Shown here: positions 1 to 8,730 of the stretch, piece by piece | Layout of the letters: the number at the start of each line of letters is the position of its first letter | Numbering within the stretch: the stretch's first letter is position 1 | Origin: an uncultured Pseudodesulfovibrio sp. | Lineage (GTDB): Bacteria; Desulfobacterota; Desulfovibrionia; Desulfovibrionales; Desulfovibrionaceae | DNA: 64,000 nt | Assembly: GCF_963664965.1 (NCBI RefSeq) | Contig: NZ_OY761823.1 | Span: 1,064,001-1,128,000 of the forward strand | Direction: 5' to 3' | Notes under the pieces: generated by a model | What the model was told of the DNA's origin: nothing | Seen by the model: the letters and a program-made list of their open reading frames with translations, nothing else | Databases searched by the model: none | Position numbers and translations under genes: made by a program

Positions 1-1297
1 GACGCTGTTTGAAAAACAGAAGGAATTCGGACTGCTGCTGGCGGAGAACGTCAGCCATCAGGTCTTCACTCGTTTCGTCATGCCCACGGCCATGCAGTAT
101 GGCGGTATCAGCCTGCGTCAGGAGGTCCAGTACAAGGCGCTTGACGAGGTCGTTCGTTCCACGGTTCACAGTTTTCATGTCACTGGCCTGCGTATTTACG
201 ATGCCGCCGGTGTCATCACCTATTCCCTGAACAAGGACGAAATCGGTTCCAAGGGAAATGTCCTGTATAAGGTGACCAAGACATGGGAATCGGCCGAGTT
301 CTCCTCCGAGATTCTGGCAAAGGTGTCCAAGATGGCGTCACTGTTCCGGGTGAGCCTTAAACCGGGCAGCCTGATGCTGCGCGCCTATTATCCTCTTCGT
401 GCCGAACGCAGCCTGACCGACGTTTCCATGAACCCGATCATGGGGGTCCTCGAATTCGAGCAGGACATCACTTCCGATTTCATGTCCATGCTGAATTTTG
501 AACGGCTTGTCATCGCCTTCTCTTTGCTGACGTCGGTCGTTCTGTTCTTTCTCGTACTGGCCATTCTGCACCGGGCCGAGCGGGTCAGCAACAAACAGTT
601 GCAGGAGAAGCAGCAGCTTATTTTCGAATTGCAGCAGCAGGAAAAGCTTGCGGGAATGGGGCGCATGGTCGCGGGGGTGGCGCACGAAATCCGCAATCCT
701 CTCGGTATCATCTGCTCCAGTTCCGAACTCATACTGAAGAAGGCGCAAAAGGAAGGGAGTCCGCATGCCCGTATCCTCGAAGCCCTGTATGAAGAGGCCA
801 AGCGTCTGAGCCGCACTGTCGCGGAATTTCTTGATTATGCCAGACCGAAGAAGCCGGCCATGATGGATGTGGACGTGGGCAGGCTGCTGGATCAGGTTGC
901 CGTGTTCATGGAGCCGGAATGTGAAAAGCTCGGCGTGGTCGTGGACCGCGAGTATTCCGGTGAATTGCAGGCCAAAGGCGACAAGGACCTTCTGTACCGT
1001 GCCTTTTACAATCTCGTTGCCAACGGGTTGCAGGCCATGAACGGAGGCGGCCAGATATTCATCCGGGCCGCACAGGAGGAAGGACGGTTGCATGTGACCA
1101 TTCAGGATACCGGCCCCGGCTTCAATCCCGAGCATCTGGAAAAGGTGCGGGACCCGTTTTTCACGACAAAGGACGAAGGCACCGGTCTCGGCCTCGCGTT
1201 GGTCTCGACCATCTTCGAGAGCCATGGCGCGCAGATGCATCTGAGCAATGCCGAAGACGGCGGCGCACGGGTGGACATAATCTTCCCCGGCCAGTAA
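1..1297 (+). CDS. Two-component sensor histidine kinase (5' end cut off)
   Basis: The reading frame is open from base 2, so the N-terminus lies outside the window. What remains is an extracytoplasmic sensing region, one membrane helix (about nt 505-580), a short coiled linker and a full kinase core. The H-box AHEIRNPLG has its phospho-acceptor His at nt 683-685. The N-box is NLVANGLQAM, and the ATP lid shows DTGPGF, DPFFTTK and GTGLGLALV. It should autophosphorylate on His and pass phosphate to an unseen response regulator. The next gene starts 21 nt downstream, so the two may be co-transcribed. The signal it senses cannot be read from the sequence. The kinase call is firm; start and ligand are unknown. 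Confidence 0.93.
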   Translation, partial: TLFEKQKEFGLLLAENVSHQVFTRFVMPTAMQYGGISLRQEVQYKALDEVVRSTVHSFHVTGLRIYDAAGVITYSLNKDEIGSKGNVLYKVTKTWESAEFSSEILAKVSKMASLFRVSLKPGSLMLRAYYPLRAERSLTDVSMNPIMGVLEFEQDITSDFMSMLNFERLVIAFSLLTSVVLFFLVLAILHRAERVSNKQLQEKQQLIFELQQQEKLAGMGRMVAGVAHEIRNPLGIICSSSELILKKAQKEGSPHARILEALYEEAKRLSRTVAEFLDYARPKKPAMMDVDVGRLLDQVAVFMEPECEKLGVVVDREYSGELQAKGDKDLLYRAFYNLVANGLQAMNGGGQIFIRAAQEEGRLHVTIQDTGPGFNPEHLEKVRDPFFTTKDEGTGLGLALVSTIFESHGAQMHLSNAEDGGARVDIIFPGQ

Positions 1298-1318
1298 GAG
1301 CGGAGCACGGAGCATACA

Positions 1319-2089
1319 ATGTCGAAAGAGTGGATACGTACCAAGCATCCGGAGTTTGTCCGGGACCTTTTCAAATTCTTCTGTCAGAGCTGCGAACAGC
1401 TTGAAAATCAGTTCGCGTCCTTTGACCGGGACGGATCGGTCGAGTTCGAACTGCTCAAGGACCTTGTCGGAAACGAAATGGACAAGGGACTTCTGTGGCG
1501 CATGAAGGATACGGCTCATCATGTCTTTCGCAATGACCCGCATTCACAGCTCGGAGGGCAGTTCCTCGATTGGGCGCTGGGCTACATCTTCCATGAAACC
1601 ATCAAGCTCAAGGAAGACGCCTACCAGAAACAGAACTACGCGCCGTGGTTCCACAAGCTCTCGGACGGCGAGCTGCATGACTCGGAAAAAGACATTTCCG
1701 ACCAGTTTTTTCAAGTCCTTAACCAGACTGAAGAGTCCATGCGCCGTGAAATAGACCGTATCCGTTTCATCATCGCCAAGTGCCGCCAACTGCTCCCGGC
1801 CTATTTGCACCGCTACAGTGACAATGTGTTGCTGGCACGCTATATTTTCTCGCAAAATGAGCTGGTTAGGGATGTCTTTGCCGATGATTACGGAGGGCTG
1901 ATTCTCGCCATTTACGGGGTGGAGCCGGAGCGTATGTACATTCTTGCCAGCCAGAGCCTGCGTCTTGGCGGCTGGATGGAGGAGGCCGCACAGGCCGTGG
2001 ACAAGGCTCTGGAGCAGAACCCGTCGAGCAAAATAGTGTTGCAAGAAAAGAAAATAATTGATAATTGGCAGAGCAGAATGCACTCTTGA
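1319..2089 (+). CDS. Conserved hypothetical protein, 256 aa
   Basis: I do not recognise a named family. The protein is soluble, mostly helical and rich in charged and aromatic residues, with no signal peptide or membrane segment. The C-terminal 45 residues (from MYILASQSLRLGGWMEEA) read like a tetratricopeptide-type helical hairpin. The start is supported by GGAG about 9 nt upstream of the ATG. It follows the histidine kinase by 21 nt and precedes a LysM lipoprotein by 54 nt on the same strand, so a shared transcript is plausible. A role linked to kinase signalling or to the envelope is only inferred from position. Confidence 0.75.
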   Translation: MSKEWIRTKHPEFVRDLFKFFCQSCEQLENQFASFDRDGSVEFELLKDLVGNEMDKGLLWRMKDTAHHVFRNDPHSQLGGQFLDWALGYIFHETIKLKEDAYQKQNYAPWFHKLSDGELHDSEKDISDQFFQVLNQTEESMRREIDRIRFIIAKCRQLLPAYLHRYSDNVLLARYIFSQNELVRDVFADDYGGLILAIYGVEPERMYILASQSLRLGGWMEEAAQAVDKALEQNPSSKIVLQEKKIIDNWQSRMHS

Positions 2090-2143
2090 TCTGTGTGAGA
2101 ACGGATCAAGCAATTCAGTATTTCAATTTCGAGGAGGCCTAAA

Positions 2144-2608
2144 ATGAAGAAGCTGATTTTACTCGCAATCGCCATGTGTCTCGTGTTCGCCTGGGGTTGC
2201 TCCAAGAAAGTGAAGACCGAACCCGAAGTGGTTGTGGTCGAGGAAAAGGAAGTCGTCGTTGAAGAAGTTGTTACCGACCCCATGGCCGTGTACAAGGCTG
2301 AATACGACGCCCTGCCCGTGTCTCACACCGTAACCAAGGGTGAATGCCTCTGGTGGATTTCCGAGTACAAGCATGTGTACAACGATCCCTTCATGTGGCC
2401 CCTCATCTACAAGGCCAACCGTGACCAGATCAAGAATCCTGATCTGATCTACCCCGGCCAGCAGTTCGACGTGCCCCGCTACGGCTTCGATCTTGAGGAA
2501 GTCAAGGGTGCCCGTAAGGAAGCAGGCGCTCCCTGGCAGGCCCTCGAGCCCGGTCAGGATGCCATGGTGCCCGCTGAAATGCGCGCCGCACTCGGCTACA
2601 GCTTCTAA
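2144..2608 (+). CDS. LysM-domain lipoprotein
   Basis: This 154-residue protein has a lipoprotein signal peptide with lipobox FAWGC, the lipidated Cys being residue 19. An acidic Val/Glu linker (24-45) is followed by one LysM-like domain at about residues 60-111 (HTVTKGECLWWIS ... LIYPGQQFDVP). LysM modules bind the glycan of peptidoglycan, so the protein probably tethers the outer membrane or periplasm to the wall. A strong GAGGAGG ribosome site precedes the ATG. A rho-independent terminator follows the stop by about 28 nt, making this the last gene of its transcript. Cargo or partner is unknown. Confidence 0.88.
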   Translation: MKKLILLAIAMCLVFAWGCSKKVKTEPEVVVVEEKEVVVEEVVTDPMAVYKAEYDALPVSHTVTKGECLWWISEYKHVYNDPFMWPLIYKANRDQIKNPDLIYPGQQFDVPRYGFDLEEVKGARKEAGAPWQALEPGQDAMVPAEMRAALGYSF

Positions 2609-2635
2609 AGGCCCAGAGCCTCTAAGAGTATATAA

Positions 2636-2669
2636 GCCGTCCATCCCTCACGGGATGGACGGCTTTTTT
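2636..2669 (+). terminator. Rho-independent terminator after the LysM gene
   Basis: A perfect 12-bp GC-rich stem (GCCGTCCATCCC with its complement) closes a 3-nt loop and is followed by a run of six T. Confidence 0.9.
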
Positions 2670-2749
2670 GTTTGTTTGGTACAACCGTACGTTTCCCTGT
2701 TGCCGGAAGGTGCGTTTCCCCGAATGATAGGAAATGTTTGAAGTGCGAA

Positions 2750-2785
2750 GCCCCGGTGCAGGCATGTTGCGCCGGGGCTTTGTTG
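2750..2785. terminator. Hairpin between convergent genes
   Basis: AGCCCCGG pairs with CCGGGGCT across a 15-nt loop, followed on the plus strand by a T-rich tract. It sits beside the stop of the minus-strand REC-HPt gene. Whether it terminates one or both strands is uncertain. Confidence 0.55.
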
Positions 2786-2795
2786 TGCTGTCAGG

Positions 2796-3608
2796 CTACG
2801 CCGCAATACGCGGACAGGAAATCTGGCGGCCGAGAAGGTCCATGTACCTCTCGCCGATGGAAAAATTCATGTCTTCCCGGTGATTCTCCCTGATGAATTC
2901 CAGCTTGGATTGGATGAAATCCAAACAGGAAAGAATGTTGTCCGTCATCGTCTTGTCCAGAACGCACTTGCCGGAACGGATTTCCGAGCAGACATTTTCG
3001 AACTCATGGACAAAATCCGACACCCCCCTGAAAGTGAGCATCCCGGCTGTACCTTTTATGGTATGTATCACCCTGAAAAGCCGGTCGATGGCTTCCTGAT
3101 TCGGCCCCTGTTCCAAAAGCAGGACGTCGTCAGTCGCCTGATCGAGGCATTCACTGGATTCCAATACGAATTCTTCCACGATAACAGGATCGCAGCCTAC
3201 GTCGTTTGCCCTTGGATGTATGTCCATTTCCGCCAGTATCTTGCGTACCGAAGCGGCATCGCAGGGCTTAGGCAGAAAGGCCGTGGCTTGCGCCTTGTTC
3301 AGGGCGTGAAACACGGTTCTCACATCGTGCAGAGCGGTGGCCATGATGATCTTGGCCTCATCCCTTGGGGCTATGGAATACTGTCTTTCAAGGCTGCGGA
3401 TTTTCTTCGATGTCTCCAGACCGCTCATTCCGGGCATCCGAATGTCCATGAAAACAATATCGTACGGGTCGCTTGCTTCCAACGCCGCGTTTACGGCAGC
3501 AAGGCCTTCATTTCCATCAGCAGCTTCACCGACGTCGCCGTATTGATTGAGGAGTGACGTGAGGGAAAGTCTGCACAGGTACTCGTCTTCGATGACTAGA
3601 ATTTTCAT
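2796..3608 (-). CDS. Response regulator receiver-HPt protein
   Basis: An N-terminal receiver domain (about 1-125) carries the acidic pair in IEDE, phospho-acceptor Asp55 in FMDIRMPG and the conserved Lys114 in LPKPC. A C-terminal histidine phosphotransfer domain (about 140-245) has the motif HTIKGTAGML with His182. Having both modules in one protein without a DNA-binding or enzymatic output suggests an intermediate in a phosphorelay. I chose the ATG at 3608 because GAGG lies 8 nt upstream; an in-frame TTG two codons earlier is too close to that site. It lies convergent to the LysM gene. Cognate kinase and output are not adjacent; the kinase at the window start is a candidate by proximity only. 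Confidence 0.9.
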   Translation of the reverse strand: MKILVIEDEYLCRLSLTSLLNQYGDVGEAADGNEGLAAVNAALEASDPYDIVFMDIRMPGMSGLETSKKIRSLERQYSIAPRDEAKIIMATALHDVRTVFHALNKAQATAFLPKPCDAASVRKILAEMDIHPRANDVGCDPVIVEEFVLESSECLDQATDDVLLLEQGPNQEAIDRLFRVIHTIKGTAGMLTFRGVSDFVHEFENVCSEIRSGKCVLDKTMTDNILSCLDFIQSKLEFIRENHREDMNFSIGERYMDLLGRQISCPRIAA

Positions 3609-3806
3609 TTTCAATACCTCGTGGTCTTTTGGTTGCCTTCCTGCTCCAGTTTGTATGTTTTTTTTGTTTTAGGAATGTGTCGGAAATGTAAAATAACGTT
3701 AATATATCGCTGCTCCCTGTAACCTTTTCGTATTGCCAACGTGTGCGGCGGTGGAATGTGGAATGGCTGACTATTGAAATGACTGCGCTTCAGAAAAATT
3801 GGGCAT

Positions 3807-3850
3807 AAAAAAAGCACCTGTATGTACGACACATACAGGTGCTTTTGCCT
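3807..3850. terminator. Bidirectional terminator-like hairpin
   Basis: AAAGCACCTGTATGT (3811-3825) pairs with ACATACAGGTGCTTT (3831-3845), with A-run and T-run flanks, so it can terminate on either strand. It lies downstream of hemL on the minus strand. The surrounding gap 3609-4001 otherwise holds only a repeat copy (3911-3984) and no supported gene. Confidence 0.75.
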
Positions 3851-3910
3851 ATTCTATACAAAAACGATTTCAATAAACGCCAGCTCGTTTTTTCAATCCC
3901 CCCACACCCT

Positions 3911-3984
3911 CGCCGAAGGCGCATCAAAAAGTTTGGGAGATTCTCAAGAACCCTTTGCAAAGGGTTCTTGAACCGTCGGAGACG
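3911..3984 (+). repeat. Modular palindromic repeat, copy a (single, class I)
   Basis: In order: CGCCGAAGGCG, a linker with AAAAAGTTTGGGAGATTC, a perfect 28-bp palindrome (3944-3971, TCAAGAACCCTTT arms), then CCGTCGGAGACG. The CCGTCGGAGACG end lies 17 nt from the hemL stop. Unlike most other copies it has no inverted partner in the same gap. Confidence 0.8.
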
Positions 3985-4001
3985 TCCGCCGGCGAGGCCC
4001 C

Positions 4002-5261
4002 CTAAAACTCCACCTTGCGGGCGGCTTCGAGGGTTTTTTCGAAGTCTTCATCCGTGTGGGCGAAGGAGGTGAAGGCGCATTCGAAACCAGCGGGGGCGAG
4101 GTAGATGCCCTGTGCGAGCATCTGCTGCCAGTAGGTTGCATAGGCTTCGCTGTCGCACTGGCCGGATTCGATCATGTTGGTGACCGGCTTGTCCGAGAAG
4201 TACATGGTGAAGGCGGAGGCGACGCGGTTGAGCGACACGGCCTGTCCCTTTTCCTTCATGATGGCGACGAGTTCGTCGGTGAGTTTTTTGGTGCGAGCCT
4301 CAAGGGCGTCGTAGTCGCATTCCTGAAGGCGTTTCAGGGTGGCGAGACCGGCTGCCATGGCGACCGGGTTGCCCGAGAGGGTGCCTGCCTGAAAGACGCT
4401 GCCTACGGGAGCCATGTGCTCCATGATTTCGCGCTTGCCGCCGTAGCAGCCCACAGGGAATCCGCCGCCGATGATCTTGCCCAGCGTGGTGAGGTCGGGG
4501 GTGATGCCGTAGCGCTGCTGTGCGCCGCCGCGGGAGAGGCGGAAACCGGTGATGACTTCGTCGAAAATGAGCACCGCACCGTACTGGGTGCAGAGGTCGC
4601 GCAGTCCCTGAAGGAATCCCTCGGCAGGGAGCACGAGACCCATGTTTCCGGCGCACGGTTCCACGATGATGCAGGCGATGTCGTCGCCGGATGCTTCGAA
4701 GTGCGCCTTGACCGCGTCGAGGTCGTTGTACTGGGCGAGGAGCGTGTGGCTCGTCACTTCCTCGGGCACGCCGGGGGTGCCGGGGACCGTGGCTGCGGCA
4801 GAACCTGCTGCGGCGAGAAATGCGTCGGCATGTCCGTGGTAGTTGCCGATGAACTTGATGAACTTGTTCCGGCCCGTGTATCCGCGTGCGAGTCGCAGGG
4901 CGGACATGGTGGCTTCGGTGCCGGAGGAGACCATACGCATCATCTCCATGGACGGGATGAGCTTATTGATCTCTTCGGCAAGGGCGACTTCACCGAAGCA
5001 GGGTGCGCCGTAGGATGAACCGAGGTCGATGGCCTTGTGCGCGGCTTCGGAGACTGCCGGGTCCTGATGCCCGAGAATCTGGGGGCCCCAGGAGTAGACG
5101 TAGTCGATGTACTGGCGGCCTTCGACATCCCAGAGGTATGCGCCTTTGGCGTTTTCGATGAAGACGGGTTCGGACTTGACGTATTTGCATGCGCGCAGCG
5201 GCGAGTTGACGCCACCGGGCATGAGTGTCTGTGCTTTTGCGAAGAGTTCTTTTGAGTTCAT
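4002..5261 (-). CDS. hemL: Glutamate-1-semialdehyde 2,1-aminomutase
   Basis: This PLP enzyme converts glutamate-1-semialdehyde to 5-aminolevulinate, the last C5-pathway step to the tetrapyrrole precursor. At 419 residues it has the family's usual length. Diagnostic stretches are [13 protein letters not shown] near the N-terminus, FDEVITGFR, and the PLP-binding lysine in [15 protein letters not shown] used the ATG at 5261 ([11 protein letters not shown]), because the longer open frame runs into the upstream gene. It lies 16 nt downstream of the siroheme decarboxylase gene on the same strand, which ties 5-aminolevulinate supply to the alternative haem pathway used by sulfate reducers. Confidence 0.97.
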   Translation of the reverse strand: MNSKELFAKAQTLMPGGVNSPLRACKYVKSEPVFIENAKGAYLWDVEGRQYIDYVYSWGPQILGHQDPAVSEAAHKAIDLGSSYGAPCFGEVALAEEINKLIPSMEMMRMVSSGTEATMSALRLARGYTGRNKFIKFIGNYHGHADAFLAAAGSAAATVPGTPGVPEEVTSHTLLAQYNDLDAVKAHFEASGDDIACIIVEPCAGNMGLVLPAEGFLQGLRDLCTQYGAVLIFDEVITGFRLSRGGAQQRYGITPDLTTLGKIIGGGFPVGCYGGKREIMEHMAPVGSVFQAGTLSGNPVAMAAGLATLKRLQECDYDALEARTKKLTDELVAIMKEKGQAVSLNRVASAFTMYFSDKPVTNMIESGQCDSEAYATYWQQMLAQGIYLAPAGFECAFTSFAHTDEDFEKTLEAARKVEF

Positions 5262-5277
5262 GTTCAGCCTCGTAGTG

Positions 5278-5754
5278 TTATTTGAAATAGACCATGGAGG
5301 TCTTCTTGAGTTCCTTGAGGGATCTGAGCACGCAGTTGTCGTCAATGCCGATGGCCTTTTCAAGCTCGGCAACGACTTCAAGGGCGTGACCGGGCCGCTC
5401 CCCGTGAATCATGGTGTAGAAGTTGTACGTCCACTCCGGATAGGTGCGGCGGATGTAGCAGTGGCTGATTTCCGGGCGAGCCGAGAATATTTCGCCGACT
5501 TCGTCACTACGCTCTTCCGGCACGCGCCATGCGACCATGGCGTTGTGTCCATAGCCCGCTTTCTGGTGGCGAAGGGTTGCGCCGAAACGGCGGATGATCT
5601 TGCGAGCCTTGAGGTCGGCGAGCAGATCGATGACGGTCTGTTCGTCCACGCCCACTTCGTCGGCAATGGCCTTGAAAGGCTGTTCGCAGTCGGGCAGGTC
5701 GGTGCCTGCCAGTGCCAGTATTTTTTCTTCGGTCTGTGTAAATTGGATAGCCAT
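5278..5754 (-). CDS. ahbB: Siroheme decarboxylase subunit (AhbA/AhbB, Lrp-like fold)
   Basis: This 158-residue protein has an N-terminal winged-helix region like Lrp/AsnC regulators (residues about 5-60) and an alpha/beta C-terminal half. Phrases typical of the siroheme decarboxylase family are [27 protein letters not shown] and LKKTSM near the end. AhbA and AhbB together decarboxylate siroheme to 12,18-didecarboxysiroheme in the alternative haem pathway of sulfate reducers and archaea. The position directly upstream of hemL supports this over a transcription-factor role. I favour the beta subunit from the C-terminal pattern, but alpha versus beta is not settled by sequence alone. The partner subunit is not in the window. 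Confidence 0.82.
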   Translation of the reverse strand: MAIQFTQTEEKILALAGTDLPDCEQPFKAIADEVGVDEQTVIDLLADLKARKIIRRFGATLRHQKAGYGHNAMVAWRVPEERSDEVGEIFSARPEISHCYIRRTYPEWTYNFYTMIHGERPGHALEVVAELEKAIGIDDNCVLRSLKELKKTSMVYFK

Positions 5755-5890
5755 GGGCTAGGTGTATACCCCCGTGCGGGCGAGGATGCAACAGTCGCAG
5801 GCCCGAAACTCTCCGGTACCCTGCCTTTGCTTGCCACGGTTGCCGCCCGTCAGTATGGTAGGGCGCTCGAATAACAGACAAGGAGCCGCA

Positions 5891-6883
5891 ATGAAGACAG
5901 CCGTACTCGGAGCCGGGGCGTGGGGAACCGCGCTGGCCGGAGCGCTTGCCGGAAACGGCATGGACACGACCCTCTGGGCCCGTAACCCCGAGGTGGTCCG
6001 CGCCATCCGTGAAACTGGTGAAAATACAGAATTGTTCCCGGGCGTATCGTTGCCCGACTCGCTTCGGGTGGAATCCGACCCGGAAAAAGCCTTTCGTGAC
6101 GTGGATTATTATCTCATCGCTATTCCGAGCCAGTACATCCGGTCCTCGCTGGAGGGTTTTCGCGATATCCTGCCGGATAATCCGATTATGATCTGCACGT
6201 CCAAGGGGATCGAAACCGGTTCGCTCGCGCCCATGAGCCGTGTCGTGGCCGAGGCGCTTGACGGGAAGCATCCGCGTTATGCCATCCTGTCGGGCCCGTC
6301 CTTTGCTGCCGAGGTCGGGCGGAATCTGCCTACCACGGTATCTCTGGGTTGCAGCGATCATGAGCTGGGGCATGAACTCCAGAATGCGCTGTCCACGCCG
6401 CATTTCCGTGTCTATTTCACGCCGGATTACCGTGGTGTGGAGCTGGGCGGCGCGGTCAAGAATGTCATCGCCATTGCGGCAGGGCTGTCGGACGGGCTGG
6501 AGTTCGGGCACGACGCACGGGCCGCCATCATCACGCGCGGGCTGGCGGAGATGAGCCGTCTGGGCCGAGCCATGGGCGGACAGGAACGGACCTTCATGGG
6601 GCTTTCCGGCATGGGCGACCTCGTGCTGACATGCACCGGCGACCTGTCGCGCAACCGGCAGGTAGGCCTCAAACTGGGGCAGGGGCAGAAGCTCGCGGAC
6701 ATCATCGGCGAGATGCGCGCCGTGGCAGAAGGCGTGAAAACCACGCAGTCCCTTTATAATCTTTCACGAAAACTCGGTGTCGAGTTGCCCATTACCGAAC
6801 AGGTCTATAGGATACTGTATGAAGACAAGGACCCGGGCCGTGCGGTGCGGGATCTGATGAACCGTGATTTGAAAGACGAATGA
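5891..6883 (+). CDS. gpsA: Glycerol-3-phosphate dehydrogenase [NAD(P)+]
   Basis: GpsA reduces dihydroxyacetone phosphate to sn-glycerol-3-phosphate for phospholipid synthesis in the cytosol. The 330-residue protein opens with the nucleotide-binding motif GAGAWGTALA. It carries GPSFAAEVG and the catalytic-lysine region GGAVKNVIAIAAG, then LSGMGDLVLT. The ATG at 5891 has AAGGAG 7 nt upstream; the frame is open further upstream but without a plausible start. It is divergent from ahbB-hemL and is followed after 14 nt by a small lipoprotein gene. Confidence 0.97.
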   Translation: MKTAVLGAGAWGTALAGALAGNGMDTTLWARNPEVVRAIRETGENTELFPGVSLPDSLRVESDPEKAFRDVDYYLIAIPSQYIRSSLEGFRDILPDNPIMICTSKGIETGSLAPMSRVVAEALDGKHPRYAILSGPSFAAEVGRNLPTTVSLGCSDHELGHELQNALSTPHFRVYFTPDYRGVELGGAVKNVIAIAAGLSDGLEFGHDARAAIITRGLAEMSRLGRAMGGQERTFMGLSGMGDLVLTCTGDLSRNRQVGLKLGQGQKLADIIGEMRAVAEGVKTTQSLYNLSRKLGVELPITEQVYRILYEDKDPGRAVRDLMNRDLKDE

Positions 6884-6897
6884 TCCAAGGAGCCGCC

Positions 6898-7167
6898 ATG
6901 CGCTTTTTCACTCTGTGTCTCATGTTCTGCGCCCTGCTGTTTGCCGGTTGCGCCAAGCCGTGGTCCAATCCGGAGGCCGGTTCCGGCAAGCAGGCCGATG
7001 TGCAGTTCGAGCGGGATTCGGTCGCTTGCGAAGCCCTTGCCGGAGAGAAGTACCCCCTCGACAAGCACGCGCAGTTCAAGGTGTATGACCAGTGCATGAG
7101 CGACAAGGGGTGGCGGCGCGAAGAGGTCGGTGACGGCATTCCGCTCAAGAGCAAGGGCGAGAAGTAG
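6898..7167 (+). CDS. Small lipoprotein, 89 aa
   Basis: A signal peptide ending in lipobox LFAGC makes this a lipoprotein; the mature part is about 70 hydrophilic residues with two further Cys. I placed the start at the ATG of MRFFTLCLM because AAGGAG sits 7 nt upstream; an in-frame ATG six codons earlier has no ribosome site. It follows gpsA by 14 nt. I do not recognise the family and assign no function beyond envelope localisation. Confidence 0.8.
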   Translation: MRFFTLCLMFCALLFAGCAKPWSNPEAGSGKQADVQFERDSVACEALAGEKYPLDKHAQFKVYDQCMSDKGWRREEVGDGIPLKSKGEK

Positions 7168-7218
7168 GGCTTTTTCGATTTCAAGGAGATAGAATCCCGG
7201 CGAAAAGAGGTGATTCCA

Positions 7219-8730
7219 ATGGCTGACGAACGTCCGGTTCTGGTGTTGGGTTCCACGGGATATGTGGGTGGCCGACTGGTTCCGCTGCTTCTGGAGCGGG
7301 GGCACCGGGTCCGTGCTGCGGGCCGTAGTGTGGATAAGATCATGGCGCGACCGTGGGGAAATAACCCGAATGTCGAGGCCGTGCAGGCGGACATGCATGA
7401 TCCCGCCTCTCTCAGCCGTGCCGCCGTGGGATGTCGAGCCGTGTTTTACCTCGTCCACTCCATGAGCAGCCCGAGCCGGGATTTTGCGGAGCAGGAACGT
7501 GATGCCGCCTACAACATGGTCGATGCTGCGGCCCACGCCGGACTGGAGCGTATCATTTACCTCGGCGGTCTCGGCGAGGATCATGACGACCATCCCCTTT
7601 CCAAGCATCTCCGTTCCCGCGCCGAAGTGGGACGCATCCTGCGCCTCGGACCGGCCAAGGTGACCGTGCTGCGCGCGGCCCAGATTATCGGCTCCGGGTC
7701 GTCGTCCTTTGAACTCGTGCGTTATCTCGCGGACCGGTTGCCCGCCATGCTGACTCCGAAATGGGTGCGGACCAAGACCCAGCCCATCGCCATCCGCAAC
7801 GTGCTCGGCTATCTGGCCGGGTGTCTTGAAAATGACGACACCGCCGGACTGACGCTTGATATCGGTGGTCCTGATATTCTGTCTTACGAAGAGCTTTTCG
7901 CCTTGTATGCCGAGGTGGCCAATCTGCCGAAACGGCGCATTTTCCCGACGCCGTTTCTGTCTCCGCGTCTGTCCTCGTTCTGGGTGAGCCTGATTACACC
8001 GGTCCCCATGACGCTTGTTCGGTCACTTATCGAAGGGCTGCGGAATGAAGTCATCTGCCGGGACAACACCATCTGCGATCTGGTGCCGCAGCCGCTGCTT
8101 TCCTGCCGCGAGGCCATTCGTCGGGCATTGGAAAAGACCGAACACCAGAAGGTCGAGACCTGCCTGTTCGACGTGGGCAGTGCCTGTATGCCGGAATGGG
8201 CCGGTGACACTGACCCTGCGTATGCGGGAGGTGCACGATATGCCATGGGGTACAAGGCCCGGTTGCAGGGTGATCCCGTGGATGTCTGGAAGACTGTTGC
8301 CCGTATCGGCGGCGAACAGGGGTGGTATTTCGGGAATCCGTTGTGGCATCTGCGCGGGTTCTTTGATCGGCTGCTGGGTGGACCGGGAACCTTGCGCGGC
8401 AGACCGCATGGTGACGTGAGTCCGCGTGTCGGGGATGCCCTCGATTTCTGGCGCGTCATTGTCAGCGATGAGGGGCGTAGGCTTCTGCTGCTTGCGGAAA
8501 TGCGGGTTCCGGGGGAGGCTCTGCTGGAATTCAAGCTCGATACCAAGTGGGAAAATGCCGTTGATCTGTCCATGACGGCGAAGTTCCTGCCCAAAGGTCT
8601 GGCCGGACTTGCGTACTGGTACGCCATGTACCCCTTTCATGTCCTTCTTTTCAGCAACATGATCGAGAATATTTCCCGACAGGCCGGAACGCATATTTAT
8701 GACAAGCCAAGGCGAATTCGGAACGGATAA
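7219..8730 (+). CDS. SDR-type NAD(P)-binding protein with C-terminal DUF2867
   Basis: The first 230 residues are an atypical short-chain dehydrogenase / NmrA-like fold starting with VLVLGSTGYVGGRLVPLLL, the dinucleotide-binding Gly motif. The C-terminal half (about 310-490) matches DUF2867, which often follows such domains (VDVWKTVARIGGEQGWYF, GDALDFWRV). I chose the ATG at 7219 with AGAGG 8 nt upstream over an in-frame GTG at 7210 that overlaps the ribosome site. The stop codon abuts the cbiD start with no spacer (TAA then ATG), so the two are probably translationally coupled. Substrate is unknown; a link to cobalamin synthesis is only positional. Confidence 0.85.
   Translation: MADERPVLVLGSTGYVGGRLVPLLLERGHRVRAAGRSVDKIMARPWGNNPNVEAVQADMHDPASLSRAAVGCRAVFYLVHSMSSPSRDFAEQERDAAYNMVDAAAHAGLERIIYLGGLGEDHDDHPLSKHLRSRAEVGRILRLGPAKVTVLRAAQIIGSGSSSFELVRYLADRLPAMLTPKWVRTKTQPIAIRNVLGYLAGCLENDDTAGLTLDIGGPDILSYEELFALYAEVANLPKRRIFPTPFLSPRLSSFWVSLITPVPMTLVRSLIEGLRNEVICRDNTICDLVPQPLLSCREAIRRALEKTEHQKVETCLFDVGSACMPEWAGDTDPAYAGGARYAMGYKARLQGDPVDVWKTVARIGGEQGWYFGNPLWHLRGFFDRLLGGPGTLRGRPHGDVSPRVGDALDFWRVIVSDEGRRLLLLAEMRVPGEALLEFKLDTKWENAVDLSMTAKFLPKGLAGLAYWYAMYPFHVLLFSNMIENISRQAGTHIYDKPRRIRNG

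Noticed and set aside
338-1543. 401-codon minus-strand frame over the histidine kinase
   Set aside because: Antisense to intact kinase motifs with no supporting signals.
5278-5754. Lrp/AsnC transcription factor
   Set aside because: The fold is similar, but the C-terminal motifs and the hemL neighbour fit siroheme decarboxylase better.
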